Shown here: in pieces, positions 8,792 to 18,564 of the stretch
Layout: every line of letters starts with the position of its first letter
Numbering within the stretch: position 1 is the first letter of the stretch
NCBI GenBank assembly: GCA_030620995.1
Contig: JAUXIK010000020.1
Coordinates: 1-43,650, forward strand
Origin: Candidatus Aegiribacteria sp.
GTDB lineage: Bacteria; Fermentibacterota; Fermentibacteria; Fermentibacterales; JCC-6
DNA length: 43,650 nt
Reading direction: 5' to 3'
The notes under the pieces: model-generated
Told to the model about the DNA's origin: nothing
The model's database searches: none
Seen by the model: the letters and a program-made list of their open reading frames with translations, nothing else
Program-made: the position numbers and the translations under genes

Positions 8792-10987
8792 TTATCGAAC
8801 AATCGCAAGTTTGAAGAACCTGCTTTCACCATCCTGTGAGATCCGTACAATATATGTTCCCGACGCCACAGGTTCACCACCGTCATCATAACCATCCCAT
8901 GAGAACATATCCCTGTTCTGTGACAGGGACTCATAAACAAGCTCTCCCCTCAGGTCAAACAGATGAAAGTCCAGAGTTGTATTCGGAAGCCCGGCTATTC
9001 CCAGCACTTCTCCTGCTACCGGGACAAACGGATTGGGATATACCGTTGCTGTTTCTATGTTGCCGGTCATTCCCTGTTCGAGATGAAGCTTCCAGAGACC
9101 ATGGTCTGTAACAAGGTAGAGCAATCCATTATCCGTATCGCAAACCATGTTTCTCACATTAAGTGATTGCAGTGGTGAATTCAATGTGTTGTACACTTCA
9201 ACGGATCCATCGGGATAGATTCTGTAAAGCCCCTCTGGAGACCCGCCCCAGAGATCTGAAGACCCCGCCCAGAGGCAGGATAGATTATCAAAACAAAGCA
9301 TATTTATATTGCCGGATACTTCTTCCACATCTATGAATGTCTCTTCTCCTGATTTCAGCATAACGAGACCGGCTATTGTTCCGACGTAGAGATCTCCGTT
9401 TCTTGAAAGAGCTATCGATTGCACATCCGCGGATGGCAATCCCTGCTGCGTGCCTGCGGAATACAGAACCTGACCTGTAATAATGTTTCCTTCAACCAGC
9501 CCCAGTTCAGTTCCCATCCAGGTTATGGAAGATGAAGGTGTTAACTCGATATCCCTCACATATCCTGATGGAAGTCCGTTAGACGGGTCAAAGGTTTTCC
9601 ATGACGCGGTGGTCTCCTCTCCGGGTGACCAGGAAAGTCTAACTACCCCGCTGGGTTCGGATGGCGTTCCCCAGTACGGTTCCTGAGCGAACCACACCTC
9701 TCCGGATGATGAAATCGCTGCGCTTTTTATCTGATCATTGAGAAGTCCGCTGTTCTCTGTGTTCCAGCTGATAAGAACATCATCATCCCTTTGAGGGGTA
9801 CCTTTCCAGTTCAGCCAGGTTACTCCATGATGCCAGGAAGCAAGAAACACCCCTCCGGAATAATCCGCCAGACAGACGAACAGCTGATTCTTATTCGGTA
9901 ATTGAGATCCGAACTCAGTCCATCCATACTGGCTCAAAACTCCGGCTCCCCTGTTATTGCTTGTTACCCAGATATCCTCTCTGGAATCAATATCCACTGC
10001 CAGCAGATCATTGGACAGGGTCCCTGCGGGCTGAGTATTGTACCAGGAGTCAAGAATACCGATTGCTACTCCGTTACCTGATGCCCTGTTCTCAGAGAAT
10101 TCTGACACCTGTGCAATCATGAGACTGTCAGAGGATAACCAGCATATATCCTGAACCACTTGTCCTGCCAATCCGTACGTTCCTCTTTTCCATTCAGAAC
10201 CATCGAAAATGCATACATCACCTTGACCGCCAACTGCCAGTTCACCCTCATTGTAGGAAAGCGAGAGCGGATAATCTCCAGGATATGTCTCATCAATCTG
10301 CCAGTCCTGACCGGCAGTCATGAAATACAGCCCTGCTGTGGAAGCAGCCCATACAGTGTCACCTGCAACGAGAAATTCGAGGGCTCCAATCTCCGAAGCG
10401 GATGGAAAACTGAGCCACGAACTCGGGCTCCCGGGATAAAGATCCTTCCTGAGCATTACGATACCGTTTGAAGTGCCCACAATGAGGCCGGAATCCACAG
10501 AAGCGATACAGTTGATGATATCAGAGGGAAGTCCGCCGCCGGTTGAGAATATTGTCCATACATTAAAGTAGCCAAGATCCTTGCTGCAGAGCCCTTCACT
10601 GGTACCGACCCAGATAGTCGTGTCCGGGATAATGCACGTAATCTTCAGAGAAATCGGCAATCCTTCAAGCTGTCCGTAATGCTGAAATCCTCCGGATGAG
10701 AGTTGCACATCAATTCCGCCACCATAAGTCCCAATCCATAGATTCCCGGATTCATCCCTGGCAAGGCATCTTGCATCGCTGAGAGAGAGGAAACCCGGAC
10801 ATGTCCATGTTGAATCCCAGAATACCGTATCGGCCCCAAGCGTTCCGAAGATAACTCCACCGGTTGTTGCTCCAATAAAATGGGAATCTTCAACAAGTAT
10901 TTCATTGACTCCACCGAAATGTGTAAAATGCTCCCAATCAGATATTCTACCTGTAAGCAATACGCTGAAGATCATCAGAAGAGTCAT
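8792..10987 (-). CDS. secreted beta-propeller protein with FlgD-like C-terminal domain (paralogue 1)
   Basis: The start is set at the ATG at 10987, which follows GGGAGGAGAG and overlaps the preceding stop as ATGA. That gives 731 residues beginning with a signal peptide (MTLLMIFSVLLTGRISDW). Much of the chain is a run of two-component-regulator-propeller-like repeats (for example DARCLARDESGNLWIGTYGG and VQSIALSRNGDLYVGTIAGL), enough for one or two beta-propellers. The last 85 residues form a FlgD-like Ig domain (YPNPFVPVAGEVL, then GGEPVASGTYIVRI, ending KLAIVR), as used for surface sorting or display in FCB-type bacteria. There is no kinase or transmembrane segment after the propeller, so it is not a hybrid sensor. 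A paralogue lies at 18561-20810 in the same cluster. Confidence 0.85.
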   Translation of the reverse strand: MTLLMIFSVLLTGRISDWEHFTHFGGVNEILVEDSHFIGATTGGVIFGTLGADTVFWDSTWTCPGFLSLSDARCLARDESGNLWIGTYGGGIDVQLSSGGFQHYGQLEGLPISLKITCIIPDTTIWVGTSEGLCSKDLGYFNVWTIFSTGGGLPSDIINCIASVDSGLIVGTSNGIVMLRKDLYPGSPSSWLSFPSASEIGALEFLVAGDTVWAASTAGLYFMTAGQDWQIDETYPGDYPLSLSYNEGELAVGGQGDVCIFDGSEWKRGTYGLAGQVVQDICWLSSDSLMIAQVSEFSENRASGNGVAIGILDSWYNTQPAGTLSNDLLAVDIDSREDIWVTSNNRGAGVLSQYGWTEFGSQLPNKNQLFVCLADYSGGVFLASWHHGVTWLNWKGTPQRDDDVLISWNTENSGLLNDQIKSAAISSSGEVWFAQEPYWGTPSEPSGVVRLSWSPGEETTASWKTFDPSNGLPSGYVRDIELTPSSSITWMGTELGLVEGNIITGQVLYSAGTQQGLPSADVQSIALSRNGDLYVGTIAGLVMLKSGEETFIDVEEVSGNINMLCFDNLSCLWAGSSDLWGGSPEGLYRIYPDGSVEVYNTLNSPLQSLNVRNMVCDTDNGLLYLVTDHGLWKLHLEQGMTGNIETATVYPNPFVPVAGEVLGIAGLPNTTLDFHLFDLRGELVYESLSQNRDMFSWDGYDDGGEPVASGTYIVRISQDGESRFFKLAIVR

Positions 10988-11934
10988 ATTCTCTCCTCCC
11001 ACCATGAAAACAGTCTGCTCAAACCTGCATTTCTGCTGATCTCCGGTTTCCAGCCGAGTAAAGAGTTCAGCCTTGACGGATCGCCAACCTGAAATTCTAC
11101 ATCAACCGGCCGGAACAGTTCAGGGTCAACTTCAAGTTTAATATCATGTCCGGAAATTTCAATAAGCATGCTAACCATATCTCCAATGCTGTTTCCTGTT
11201 CCTGAACAAACATTATAAATGCTGCCGGACTGTCCTCTGTTAAGGATATACCGGTATGCCCTCGCTACATCCGTTACATAAAGATAGTCACGCACAGGTT
11301 TAAGGTTTCCAACACGTATTCGACTTGATCCACTTCTGGCCGCCTCGATAATGCGTCTGCAAAATGCCGGAAACGCGAAATCTCCGGATTGTCCGGGGCC
11401 ATAATGAGGAAATGAACGGGCAAGTACTATATCCAGATCGTAATTCCCTGCAAACTGAAATGCCGCTATTTCCGCTGCGGCCTTGGTTGTGCCGTACGGA
11501 TTTCTCGGGCCGATCTCACTGTTTTCAGTAATCAGATCGTCAGTAGGTTTGTAAACCTCGGCGGAGCTGATCATAAGAAGCCTGGCTTCCGGGCAATGTG
11601 AAACCATATACTCAAGAATTGAAATAGTTCCCATGAGATTGATCTCGTAAGCTTTATGTACTTCCTTCAAGGATCGAGAGACTGAACTCATTGCAGCCAG
11701 ATGAATGATATACCGGACCTTTCCCAGCGCTTCAGGAGCTTCAGAAGGGAGATTCCACAAGATCTTCTTTACTCCGGAAGGAGCCTGGAAATCAGTCGAA
11801 ACATCAACTGCTATATCTCCTTCACCCATTGCGAGTTCACTCATGAGGTGACTGCCGACAAACCCGCCTGCCCCGGTAACCAGAATTGGTCCGGACTCAA
11901 GCCTGTTATCACCATAACGCTCCTTGGCCGCCAT
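10984..11934 (-). CDS. NAD-dependent sugar-nucleotide epimerase/reductase (RMD-like SDR)
   Basis: The 316-residue extended SDR carries the Rossmann motif VTGAGGFVGSHL and the catalytic YGTTKAAAE preceded by SSAEVYKPTDD. The pattern (EVY, then NPYGTTKAAAE, then RSFPHYGPGQ) is closest to GDP-4-keto-6-deoxymannose reductases and related dTDP-sugar reductases. It probably finishes a deoxysugar for the cluster. The first 14 residues before the Rossmann strand are a short extension, and a later start is possible. The stop overlaps the start of the propeller gene. Confidence 0.75.
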   Translation of the reverse strand: MAAKERYGDNRLESGPILVTGAGGFVGSHLMSELAMGEGDIAVDVSTDFQAPSGVKKILWNLPSEAPEALGKVRYIIHLAAMSSVSRSLKEVHKAYEINLMGTISILEYMVSHCPEARLLMISSAEVYKPTDDLITENSEIGPRNPYGTTKAAAEIAAFQFAGNYDLDIVLARSFPHYGPGQSGDFAFPAFCRRIIEAARSGSSRIRVGNLKPVRDYLYVTDVARAYRYILNRGQSGSIYNVCSGTGNSIGDMVSMLIEISGHDIKLEVDPELFRPVDVEFQVGDPSRLNSLLGWKPEISRNAGLSRLFSWWEERI

Positions 11935-11937
11935 ATC

Positions 11938-12858
11938 TTAACCCCTCCGCCCGAGGTAACGGATTTCCTCTTTCAGGAGGATACCACTCATCTTCATAAC
12001 CTCTTCCCGCACCACATTCACAAGTTCCAGTATATCATACGATGAAGCATGTCCCGTGTTCACTATGAAATTCGCATGCTTTTCTGACACCATAGCACCT
12101 CCGACTGCTCTCCCTTTCAGACCTGAGTCCTCAATAAGTTTTCCCGGAGGGGGGCCTTCGAAGGGTTTACGGAACACGCTTCCCGCATTCGGATACTCAA
12201 GAGGAAACTTTTCCCTGCGTAATTGAAGAATTCTCTTTGCTTCCGATCTGAGTACTGCGGGGTCTGCCTTGTTCAGCAGGAACATGGCACCCGTTACGAT
12301 CAATGCTTCCTTCTGAAACCTGCTTGATCTATAGGAAAAATCGCATTCCGTGTTTCTGATAACCCTCTCGTTTCCATCAGAATCTACAACATCAACTTCT
12401 GTCAGTATATCCTTGATCGAACTGCCATAAGCACCGGCATTCATAAATACCGCCCCTCCAACGGTTCCCGGTATTCCAATCGCGAATGTTAGTCCTGATG
12501 CCCCTTTGCTGCAGGCAACACCGGACATAGAAGGGAATCTGGTTCCACCGCCGCATGAGAGTTTCCATCTGCTGCCTGAATGCTCCCATCTGACAGTAGC
12601 AAGATCACCTGCAAGTCTGATAATAATGGAACTGCAGCCATCGTCCGAAGCAAGTATGTTTGATCCGCGCCCGATAAGAAACCATTGAATACCTTCCTGC
12701 CGCAGAACACCGAGCAGATCAGACAGCATCCCTGTGGAAGATACAACAATTGAGATCGCAGGGCCTCCGACCTGCCAGGTTGTCCATTCGCTCAGCTGAA
12801 TTGACCGGACAGCATCTGGATAACGCTCCTTAAGGAGATCGGCGACAACTTTATTCAC
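11938..12858 (-). CDS. murB: UDP-N-acetylenolpyruvoylglucosamine reductase
   Basis: I place the start at the GTG at 12858, which overlaps the upstream glycosyltransferase stop (GTGA) and gives 306 residues, the normal MurB length. The longer open frame to 12966 runs into the neighbour. FAD-binding motifs are clear (WTTWQVGGPA, IGRGSNIL, GIPGTVGGAVFMNAGAYG). The proton-donor serine region is GSVFRKP, and a late glutamate lies in KEEIRYLG. It reduces enolpyruvyl-UDP-GlcNAc to UDP-MurNAc in peptidoglycan synthesis. A muropeptide-pathway gene embedded in a polysaccharide cluster is unusual. Confidence 0.93.
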   Translation of the reverse strand: MNKVVADLLKERYPDAVRSIQLSEWTTWQVGGPAISIVVSSTGMLSDLLGVLRQEGIQWFLIGRGSNILASDDGCSSIIIRLAGDLATVRWEHSGSRWKLSCGGGTRFPSMSGVACSKGASGLTFAIGIPGTVGGAVFMNAGAYGSSIKDILTEVDVVDSDGNERVIRNTECDFSYRSSRFQKEALIVTGAMFLLNKADPAVLRSEAKRILQLRREKFPLEYPNAGSVFRKPFEGPPPGKLIEDSGLKGRAVGGAMVSEKHANFIVNTGHASSYDILELVNVVREEVMKMSGILLKEEIRYLGRRG

Positions 12859-13796
12859 TGTTTCTCGAAATCCTTTCCTGTCAGCCCCATGAGGCACGCG
12901 CCCACAGAAAGATAAGTAAACAGAAATCCAGGCGCTCCTGCTTTCTCCATCCAGGCAAGTACGCATCTGTATACGGGAGGGAGAAGTGCTATTTTTGTTA
13001 CAAGTCTCATTATTACGGTGCCGGGATAAGCCGGAGCATCAAAAAGCGGTTTGATCCAGTCACTGCCAAGCATACCTGCTGATTCAGGTATGTTTTTCAA
13101 TGTGTATTTCAACCCGGAACTTCCATACTCTATCATTTTTCGCGAATGTTCACGTACTGTCACTGTGTCGAGATGGTCAACTTTGATATCCGGGTTCCAG
13201 TAGAACGTGACTCCCTGCCGGGCAAGCCGGAACCCTAATTCAGTATCCTCTCCCCCATACCGGTCTATGCGTGGATCAAAACCGCCTGAAGACTCTAGAA
13301 GTCCTGTCGGAAGGCTCAAATTGCCGGTAACGAAATGCCTCGGGGAAAATATATCAGCCTCTCTATTTCCCATGGCCCTGGTATCGAACCATTTCTGCCA
13401 TGGCGAGGAATCTTTCTTCCAGGCGTTGATCCTTGCGCCCATGATAATATCTTCATGTCCTTCTCGATGCATCTCAAGGTGCTTTCTCAATATGTCAGTG
13501 GGAAATCGGATATCACCATCCGAGATGAATGATAGAGGAGCGGATGCTTCCTGCCAGCCTCTGTTACGGGCAGCCGGTCTGTTCCCGCCGATTTCACGCC
13601 GGATCACCTTTACACTGACTTCTTCCGGAAAAGAAAGATCAAACTGCTGCTCGACAGGAACGCTGCTGCCATCATCAATTACGATTAATTCCCATGGAAT
13701 TCCATGCATATCCTGATTTCTGAGACTTTCCAGAGTGATCCGGAAATTCTCTCCCCCATCCTTTACAGGTATCTGCACTGAAATTTCCGGTCTCAT
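12855..13796 (-). CDS. family 2 glycosyltransferase
   Basis: The 313-residue protein has a GT-A fold. The nucleotide-binding start is SVQIPVKDGGENFRITLESL with VIDDGSS, a DxD-like element is in FISDGDIRFP, and the acceptor-site GGFDPRIDRYGGEDTELGFR is the ED motif typical of GT2 enzymes. It is presumably cytoplasmic or membrane-associated and adds one sugar to the lipid-linked glycan. A hydrophobic stretch near the C-terminus (GFLFTYLSVGACLMGLTG) may attach it to the membrane. It overlaps the flippase upstream and murB downstream by 4 bases each. Confidence 0.86.
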   Translation of the reverse strand: MRPEISVQIPVKDGGENFRITLESLRNQDMHGIPWELIVIDDGSSVPVEQQFDLSFPEEVSVKVIRREIGGNRPAARNRGWQEASAPLSFISDGDIRFPTDILRKHLEMHREGHEDIIMGARINAWKKDSSPWQKWFDTRAMGNREADIFSPRHFVTGNLSLPTGLLESSGGFDPRIDRYGGEDTELGFRLARQGVTFYWNPDIKVDHLDTVTVREHSRKMIEYGSSGLKYTLKNIPESAGMLGSDWIKPLFDAPAYPGTVIMRLVTKIALLPPVYRCVLAWMEKAGAPGFLFTYLSVGACLMGLTGKDFEKQ

Positions 13797-15217
13797 TCCG
13801 AAGAACCTTCCGAAAGCGTGGTTCCCAACCTTCTGAGAGCAGCGATAATAAGAATAGTGATGAAAGTTCCAATAAGGACAATTGCCGATCGAAAGCCGGC
13901 GTCAAGTGTGGCCAGAGGGCCGAAGGAAATCGGTAATATTACAGTCAGCACAACTGCAAAGAAACTTATCGGAAAAACCTTTCTGCCAAGCCAGAAAAGA
14001 CTCAGGGCCATGAATAAATTTGTGCCTAGAGTGGCAAAAGCCGCTCCCAGCGCACCCGCTACTGGTATCAATCGTAAGTTGAATCCAATATTCAGAATAG
14101 CTCCGAACAATGTCATTCCCGCGATATATCTGGTCTGACCTGTAAGAAGACACCCGGTCTGGGAAATAAGGAACAGCCCGAACATGGCGCTGGCTCCTGC
14201 AAGCGTAGGCAGCACGCGCAGGGAAGGCAAGAAATGAACGCCCCCGATCAGGCCTACAATCCATGGTGATGACATCGCGAGAAGAAGGGCTGTCCAGTTA
14301 ACCATAACCATGAAAAGCAGTCCTGCTCTTCCAAGTTCTGCAAGGTTCCCGCCGGTTCTGCGTTTCCTGAAAATGAAGCGCTTCCATGCCATATCGAAAC
14401 CCAGAATCATCGGCATGAGAACAAGACAGGCACGGCTTGCCCATTCGTAATATCCGCTTTCCGCAAGGTCGGGATAGATATTTCTCAGCATGAACATGTC
14501 AGCTGATGAAAGTACGATCATGGACAGGGTAGCAGGAATCAGAGGCAGACTGAAACCAAGTATGTCACGGTTCAGTGTTGAGGATTTCTCAATCTTCTCC
14601 GAACCGGCCGTTCTTTTCCACATCATGATTATCGCCACGGCGGCAATCAGGAAGGAGGGAGCCCATCTTGCTGTCAGAAAAGAGGGAATCGCATTGAAAG
14701 AACAGGCATAGAGGAAAACGGCAAGCGCTCCAAGAGCAAGAAACCCGCGGATTATCTGCAAAAGGAGATATCGACCTGCAAGGCCGTCCGCCCTTGGGAA
14801 AGACAGAGACAGCTGCACATATGCAACTCCGATTCCGAGGAGAACGGCGTGAATCAGGTACCGGGGATACTGCAGATGGAGAAATGATTCAAGTGATCCA
14901 TGGAGCAGAAGAACCAGCAGAGCCATCAATAGAGCCGGAACAGCAGGAAAAACGATGCCTCGAATAAGAACTGCTCTGTGATTCGCTGTCCTCTGCCACG
15001 CTCTTATCAATGCAGTGGGAAGACCAAGTACTACTATTCCGGCGATGGCTTCCGAGATGATTCTCAGCGTACCGAGTTCACCCGCGGCATCAGCAGTCAG
15101 GAATTTAGAGAAAAATGGAAGAAAGGCTACCTGAACGAGACCACTGAAAATAAGAGCCGCGGCGTAGAACATCGATTCCCGCGATAGATCCCTTTCATGG
15201 TCGTTAACATGCACCAT
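13793..15217 (-). CDS. second polysaccharide flippase (MOP superfamily)
   Basis: The start chosen is the ATG at 15217, 17 bases after the preceding stop and preceded by an AGAGAAG ribosome site, giving 474 residues. About 13-14 hydrophobic helices and the N-terminal pattern (MFYAAALIFSGLVQVAFLPF, then LGTLRIISEAIAGIVVLGL) identify a Wzx-like flippase. It is clearly different from the one at 2286-3560 and somewhat longer. Two flippases in one cluster suggest two lipid-linked substrates or a wall-glycan function next to murB. Substrate is unknown. Confidence 0.84.
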   Translation of the reverse strand: MVHVNDHERDLSRESMFYAAALIFSGLVQVAFLPFFSKFLTADAAGELGTLRIISEAIAGIVVLGLPTALIRAWQRTANHRAVLIRGIVFPAVPALLMALLVLLLHGSLESFLHLQYPRYLIHAVLLGIGVAYVQLSLSFPRADGLAGRYLLLQIIRGFLALGALAVFLYACSFNAIPSFLTARWAPSFLIAAVAIIMMWKRTAGSEKIEKSSTLNRDILGFSLPLIPATLSMIVLSSADMFMLRNIYPDLAESGYYEWASRACLVLMPMILGFDMAWKRFIFRKRRTGGNLAELGRAGLLFMVMVNWTALLLAMSSPWIVGLIGGVHFLPSLRVLPTLAGASAMFGLFLISQTGCLLTGQTRYIAGMTLFGAILNIGFNLRLIPVAGALGAAFATLGTNLFMALSLFWLGRKVFPISFFAVVLTVILPISFGPLATLDAGFRSAIVLIGTFITILIIAALRRLGTTLSEGSSE

Positions 15218-15233
15218 GTTCAAATCTTCTCTT

Positions 15234-16313
15234 TCATTGGGGATTCTCCCAGCCCAGTTCCCGGTAAATCCTGTGTATTTCCTCTGCCACTGACAACCAG
15301 TGGTGCCGTGCCCGAATCCAGGCCGGACCGGTAATCGCATGCTTTTCCCTCAGATCCTTATCCAGTACCAGTTCGCGCAGATCGCGTTTCAGTGTTTCAG
15401 GTTTTGTAAGGACAAAAGGGTGTTCCGGAATAAATTCCTGATATGCCTGGGAAAGATTGGTCACTGTTGCAATTCCCATGGAAAGACTTTCAAGTGAATT
15501 GACGCCGTAGCCCATATCTCCGCGTGCAACCTGATCAACAGCAATGTGGCACGAAGCCTTCATCCTCAATGCTTCCGAATGCGACATCTTCTCAATCAGC
15601 ACAAGCTCCACGGGAATCTCCCGGGACAATTCTTCAACGGCAGTGATTATTTCTTCTGTCCCCTTTACAGACCGGATTCTCGGGGCATGACAGATACGGA
15701 CTTTTCCTTCAGGAGGATTCGCTTTCGGTAACGCATCCTGATCAAAGGGAAGAAAAAGATATTCAAGTTCAGGGTACCTCTGGTAAAGGTCGAATTCACA
15801 GGTAAGGTGAAGGTCGGTTGCTTCCCACACAGGGCGTATAGCCCCCCTCATCCTTAGATCAAGGCCATGGTAGTAGGAAACAATCTTCTTTCCGGCTTTT
15901 TTAAGAGATTGAATATCTCTGCCATCTCTGAAAAAACTCATTCCACCTTCGAGATGATAGATGTCATAATCCCACAAATCGTACTTTTTTGCGGCCTTAT
16001 TAACAAGAGGTGTCCAGATCATGTCCCTTCCGCTCATCAGAATTTTCTCGGTAAAGCTAGGAGTCCAGAATATCCGCTCGGCAGTACCTGTAAACGGCAC
16101 GTTCAAACTTCCTGCTTTCACTAATCTCTTCACCTTCCAGAGCCATTCCTTATGACCGACGAAAGGCAGATTCAGGCATATATCTTCCTTGTACAGATTC
16201 CATGCTCGGTAGAAAGTCACCAGACGGCTTTCATGACCAAGTTCCCTGTGTCCTTCAACGAAAAGGTTAAGAATCCCCGTATAATTCTGTGGAGAGACAT
16301 GCAGAATTTTCAT
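15234..16313 (-). CDS. GT-B glycosyltransferase (GT4-like)
   Basis: The 359-residue protein opens MKILHVSPQNYTGILNLFVE, the first strand of GT-B enzymes acting on sugar nucleotides. The second half contains CHAPRIRSVKGTEEIITAVE and the acidic NSLESLSMGIATVTN region, corresponding to the GT4 E-x7-E nucleotide-sugar site. It is probably a cytoplasmic transferase of the glycan pathway. Its start overlaps the stop of the upstream GT-C-like gene by 4 bases. Donor and linkage are not assignable. Confidence 0.8.
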   Translation of the reverse strand: MKILHVSPQNYTGILNLFVEGHRELGHESRLVTFYRAWNLYKEDICLNLPFVGHKEWLWKVKRLVKAGSLNVPFTGTAERIFWTPSFTEKILMSGRDMIWTPLVNKAAKKYDLWDYDIYHLEGGMSFFRDGRDIQSLKKAGKKIVSYYHGLDLRMRGAIRPVWEATDLHLTCEFDLYQRYPELEYLFLPFDQDALPKANPPEGKVRICHAPRIRSVKGTEEIITAVEELSREIPVELVLIEKMSHSEALRMKASCHIAVDQVARGDMGYGVNSLESLSMGIATVTNLSQAYQEFIPEHPFVLTKPETLKRDLRELVLDKDLREKHAITGPAWIRARHHWLSVAEEIHRIYRELGWENPQ

Positions 16314-17596
16314 TTCTCCGATACTTCCGTTCGTTTTCTCATGACAAAGACGCCCGCTCCGGCAAGCATTAGTGCAATTGTACTCTGCAGCAGTATTCCG
16401 AACCAGGCGGAAAGCCCGATGGAAACTGCGGCTGTTGCGCCAAACATGTCGGGAATCCCTTTACCGAGGTTTCTGAAGGCGGTGAAGAGCGGAAATAATG
16501 AATAATCCCAGAGCACAGCCTGCCGACCGGATTCATCAAAAAGATCAGGTCCGGCTGCCTGTTCCAGCATATTCACATTACTCCAGCAGGCGGGAATACA
16601 AACAAGAATTCCGAGAGCGGCAATCAGCCAGAACAGTCGGCCTCCTGTGCCTTTCCGGACAAGAGGAAACAGAAGAAAAGGCAGAGTCGTGAAAAGAAAT
16701 CTCGGTCCCCATCCCGTTCCGCCGGACCAGTCGTGAAGCATTCCATGCAAAGCAAGTGACAGTACAAAAGGAGTCCACAGCCGCCAGTCCTTCTGGAAAA
16801 AAAACGCGAATACACATAACGGCGCGTAATAGAGAAGACCTTTTCCCGGACTCAGAAGCAAACCGGTAATTCCTCCCCTGAACGGCTCAAGAACCATAGC
16901 GGGATCCTGGTTATGTCCATCCAGAAGGGGGCTGCCGAATCTGTACCAGTTCGCTGAGGCGGCAATCAGAATAAACGGAGCCATCCCGGCGATAAGTTTT
17001 CTCGTATTCGCCCAGCCGTTCCAGAACACAGGCAGAAGAAGCAGGCTGTCGAGTCTTATCAGAACAGCCATTCCCATGCAAAACCCTGCGATGAGCGTTT
17101 TACCTCTGCATGAAAAGTAGAAACCTGCCATGACAGCCGCAGCGGCTGCGGTTACATCGTAAGGCATCCTTCCGTATACAAGAAACATTCCGCCGACAGC
17201 AATGACAATCAATCTTGCAGCGGATACGTCTTTATATTTAGTTCTGGCAGCAGCATACATGAACCCTATCAGAATCAGACTGAAACCCCCGTTGAGAGCG
17301 GCGGTTGAAATCTTCCCTGCATCCAATCCAAAAACAACTCCTGAAAAAGCTGCCGGAATCAGGAGAATGGAATAACCGATACTATGAGGTATGAAATTCC
17401 CGGGTCTTACACCGTCCACAATCCATCCATACTCCCCCGATGCTGTGAGAAAAGGGCGTTGACCAATCAGCGAGCCGGCCACTTCATACTGCGCAATTAC
17501 ATCGGTTGTATACATTCTCCCGCCGAATACAAGAACAAGCAAAGCTGTCCACAGGAGTAATAACTCGCGGAAATATGGATCTTGAACCAGACTCAC
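16310..17596 (-). CDS. multi-membrane-spanning GT-C-type glycosyltransferase-like protein
   Basis: The start is placed at the GTG at 17596, which overlaps the FemAB-like stop by one base (taGTG) and gives 428 residues. The open frame extends to 17737 but would then lie within the neighbour. About ten hydrophobic helices and an early periplasmic loop (GGRMYTTDVIAQYEVAGSLI) resemble ArnT/PMT-like GT39 or related polyprenyl-phosphate-sugar-dependent transferases. The ribosome site is weak (GGAAAA). It may use the polyprenyl-phosphate sugar made by the GT2 encoded at 20826-21572. It could alternatively be a polymerase-like membrane protein. Confidence 0.68.
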   Translation of the reverse strand: MSLVQDPYFRELLLLWTALLVLVFGGRMYTTDVIAQYEVAGSLIGQRPFLTASGEYGWIVDGVRPGNFIPHSIGYSILLIPAAFSGVVFGLDAGKISTAALNGGFSLILIGFMYAAARTKYKDVSAARLIVIAVGGMFLVYGRMPYDVTAAAAAVMAGFYFSCRGKTLIAGFCMGMAVLIRLDSLLLLPVFWNGWANTRKLIAGMAPFILIAASANWYRFGSPLLDGHNQDPAMVLEPFRGGITGLLLSPGKGLLYYAPLCVFAFFFQKDWRLWTPFVLSLALHGMLHDWSGGTGWGPRFLFTTLPFLLFPLVRKGTGGRLFWLIAALGILVCIPACWSNVNMLEQAAGPDLFDESGRQAVLWDYSLFPLFTAFRNLGKGIPDMFGATAAVSIGLSAWFGILLQSTIALMLAGAGVFVMRKRTEVSEK

Positions 17597-18564
17597 TACA
17601 ATTTTCCGTAGAGGGTGTTCCTGAAAATCCCTCGCGCGGAGAATGATTCCTTGAATCGGCATAGTCCGTAGTTGACATCCATATCCAGGGTGAAAGTACC
17701 GAGATCCATATAGTGGTATCCCATCTGCTTCGCCCATCTGATAACATCCATGTAAACCAGATTGACCGGCCTGAAAGCCTGATACTCCTGATCGTGTGAG
17801 ATGTAGAAAGCGAGAGTAACTCTGGAATTGCAGTGGAACATCACCATCCCTCCCAGAACTTTTCCTTCTTTCAGAGCAATGAACTGTTTGATACGATCAC
17901 TTCCCAGAAGACTTCTAAGAAGTTCAAGTTCTGGAAGAGTATGAGTGGGTTTGACACCGTGGCGCTGCTGAAGATTTGATTCAAGTACAGGATAGAACAG
18001 TGAAAAATCGGAATTCTCCTCAACTGTGACTCCACTTTTCAGAGCCTTCCTCACGCCGCGAAGAGCAGATGAGCGAAATCCCAGATTCAGCTCCTCACCT
18101 AATCGAGTCAGGTCTATAACTGCTGTCAGTTCCCGTCTTCGATATTTGAAACCGCGTTTGACCAGAACGAACTCGAGGTAGTTGTGAGGTCTTCGGTAAT
18201 AGATGATCGGGGGCGGAGTCATTTCTATTCCGGTCCACCCATGAGATCCGCAATACGATTCCAGCGCGTCAATCAACTCTTCCAGTTTCCTCAGTCCAAG
18301 AGAATCGTTCGTCACCGGCCCTCCGTACGAAGAACCGGGATAGGACCGGAACCAGACACCGTCTTCCCTCTCAGACAAAGCACCTGGAATAATCGATACG
18401 ATTTCGCTTTTGCTTTCAGCTATCAGATGATGATTCTGAAATCTTCCTTCCGGATGATAATCGAGGAAATCGGGAAGATGAAACACCGTACCGTTATTTG
18501 AACGAAGGACAAAATCAGTCCATTTCTCTTTATCACATTCTTCAGCAGGTCTGATCTTTATCAT
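17596..18564 (-). CDS. FemAB/BioF2-like GNAT acyltransferase
   Basis: The start at 18564 overlaps the propeller gene's stop (ATGA) and follows GGTGAG, giving 322 residues. The tandem GNAT fold of FemAB-like proteins is recognisable from NGTVFHLPDFLDYHPEG, YPGSSYGGPV and the C-terminal YMDVIRWAKQMGYHYMDLGT. FemX/FemAB members transfer amino acids from aminoacyl-tRNA to lipid II; BioF2-like relatives occur in exopolysaccharide loci where they are thought to acylate the glycan. With MurB in the same cluster, either a wall or a glycan substrate is possible. Confidence 0.78.
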   Translation of the reverse strand: MIKIRPAEECDKEKWTDFVLRSNNGTVFHLPDFLDYHPEGRFQNHHLIAESKSEIVSIIPGALSEREDGVWFRSYPGSSYGGPVTNDSLGLRKLEELIDALESYCGSHGWTGIEMTPPPIIYYRRPHNYLEFVLVKRGFKYRRRELTAVIDLTRLGEELNLGFRSSALRGVRKALKSGVTVEENSDFSLFYPVLESNLQQRHGVKPTHTLPELELLRSLLGSDRIKQFIALKEGKVLGGMVMFHCNSRVTLAFYISHDQEYQAFRPVNLVYMDVIRWAKQMGYHYMDLGTFTLDMDVNYGLCRFKESFSARGIFRNTLYGKL

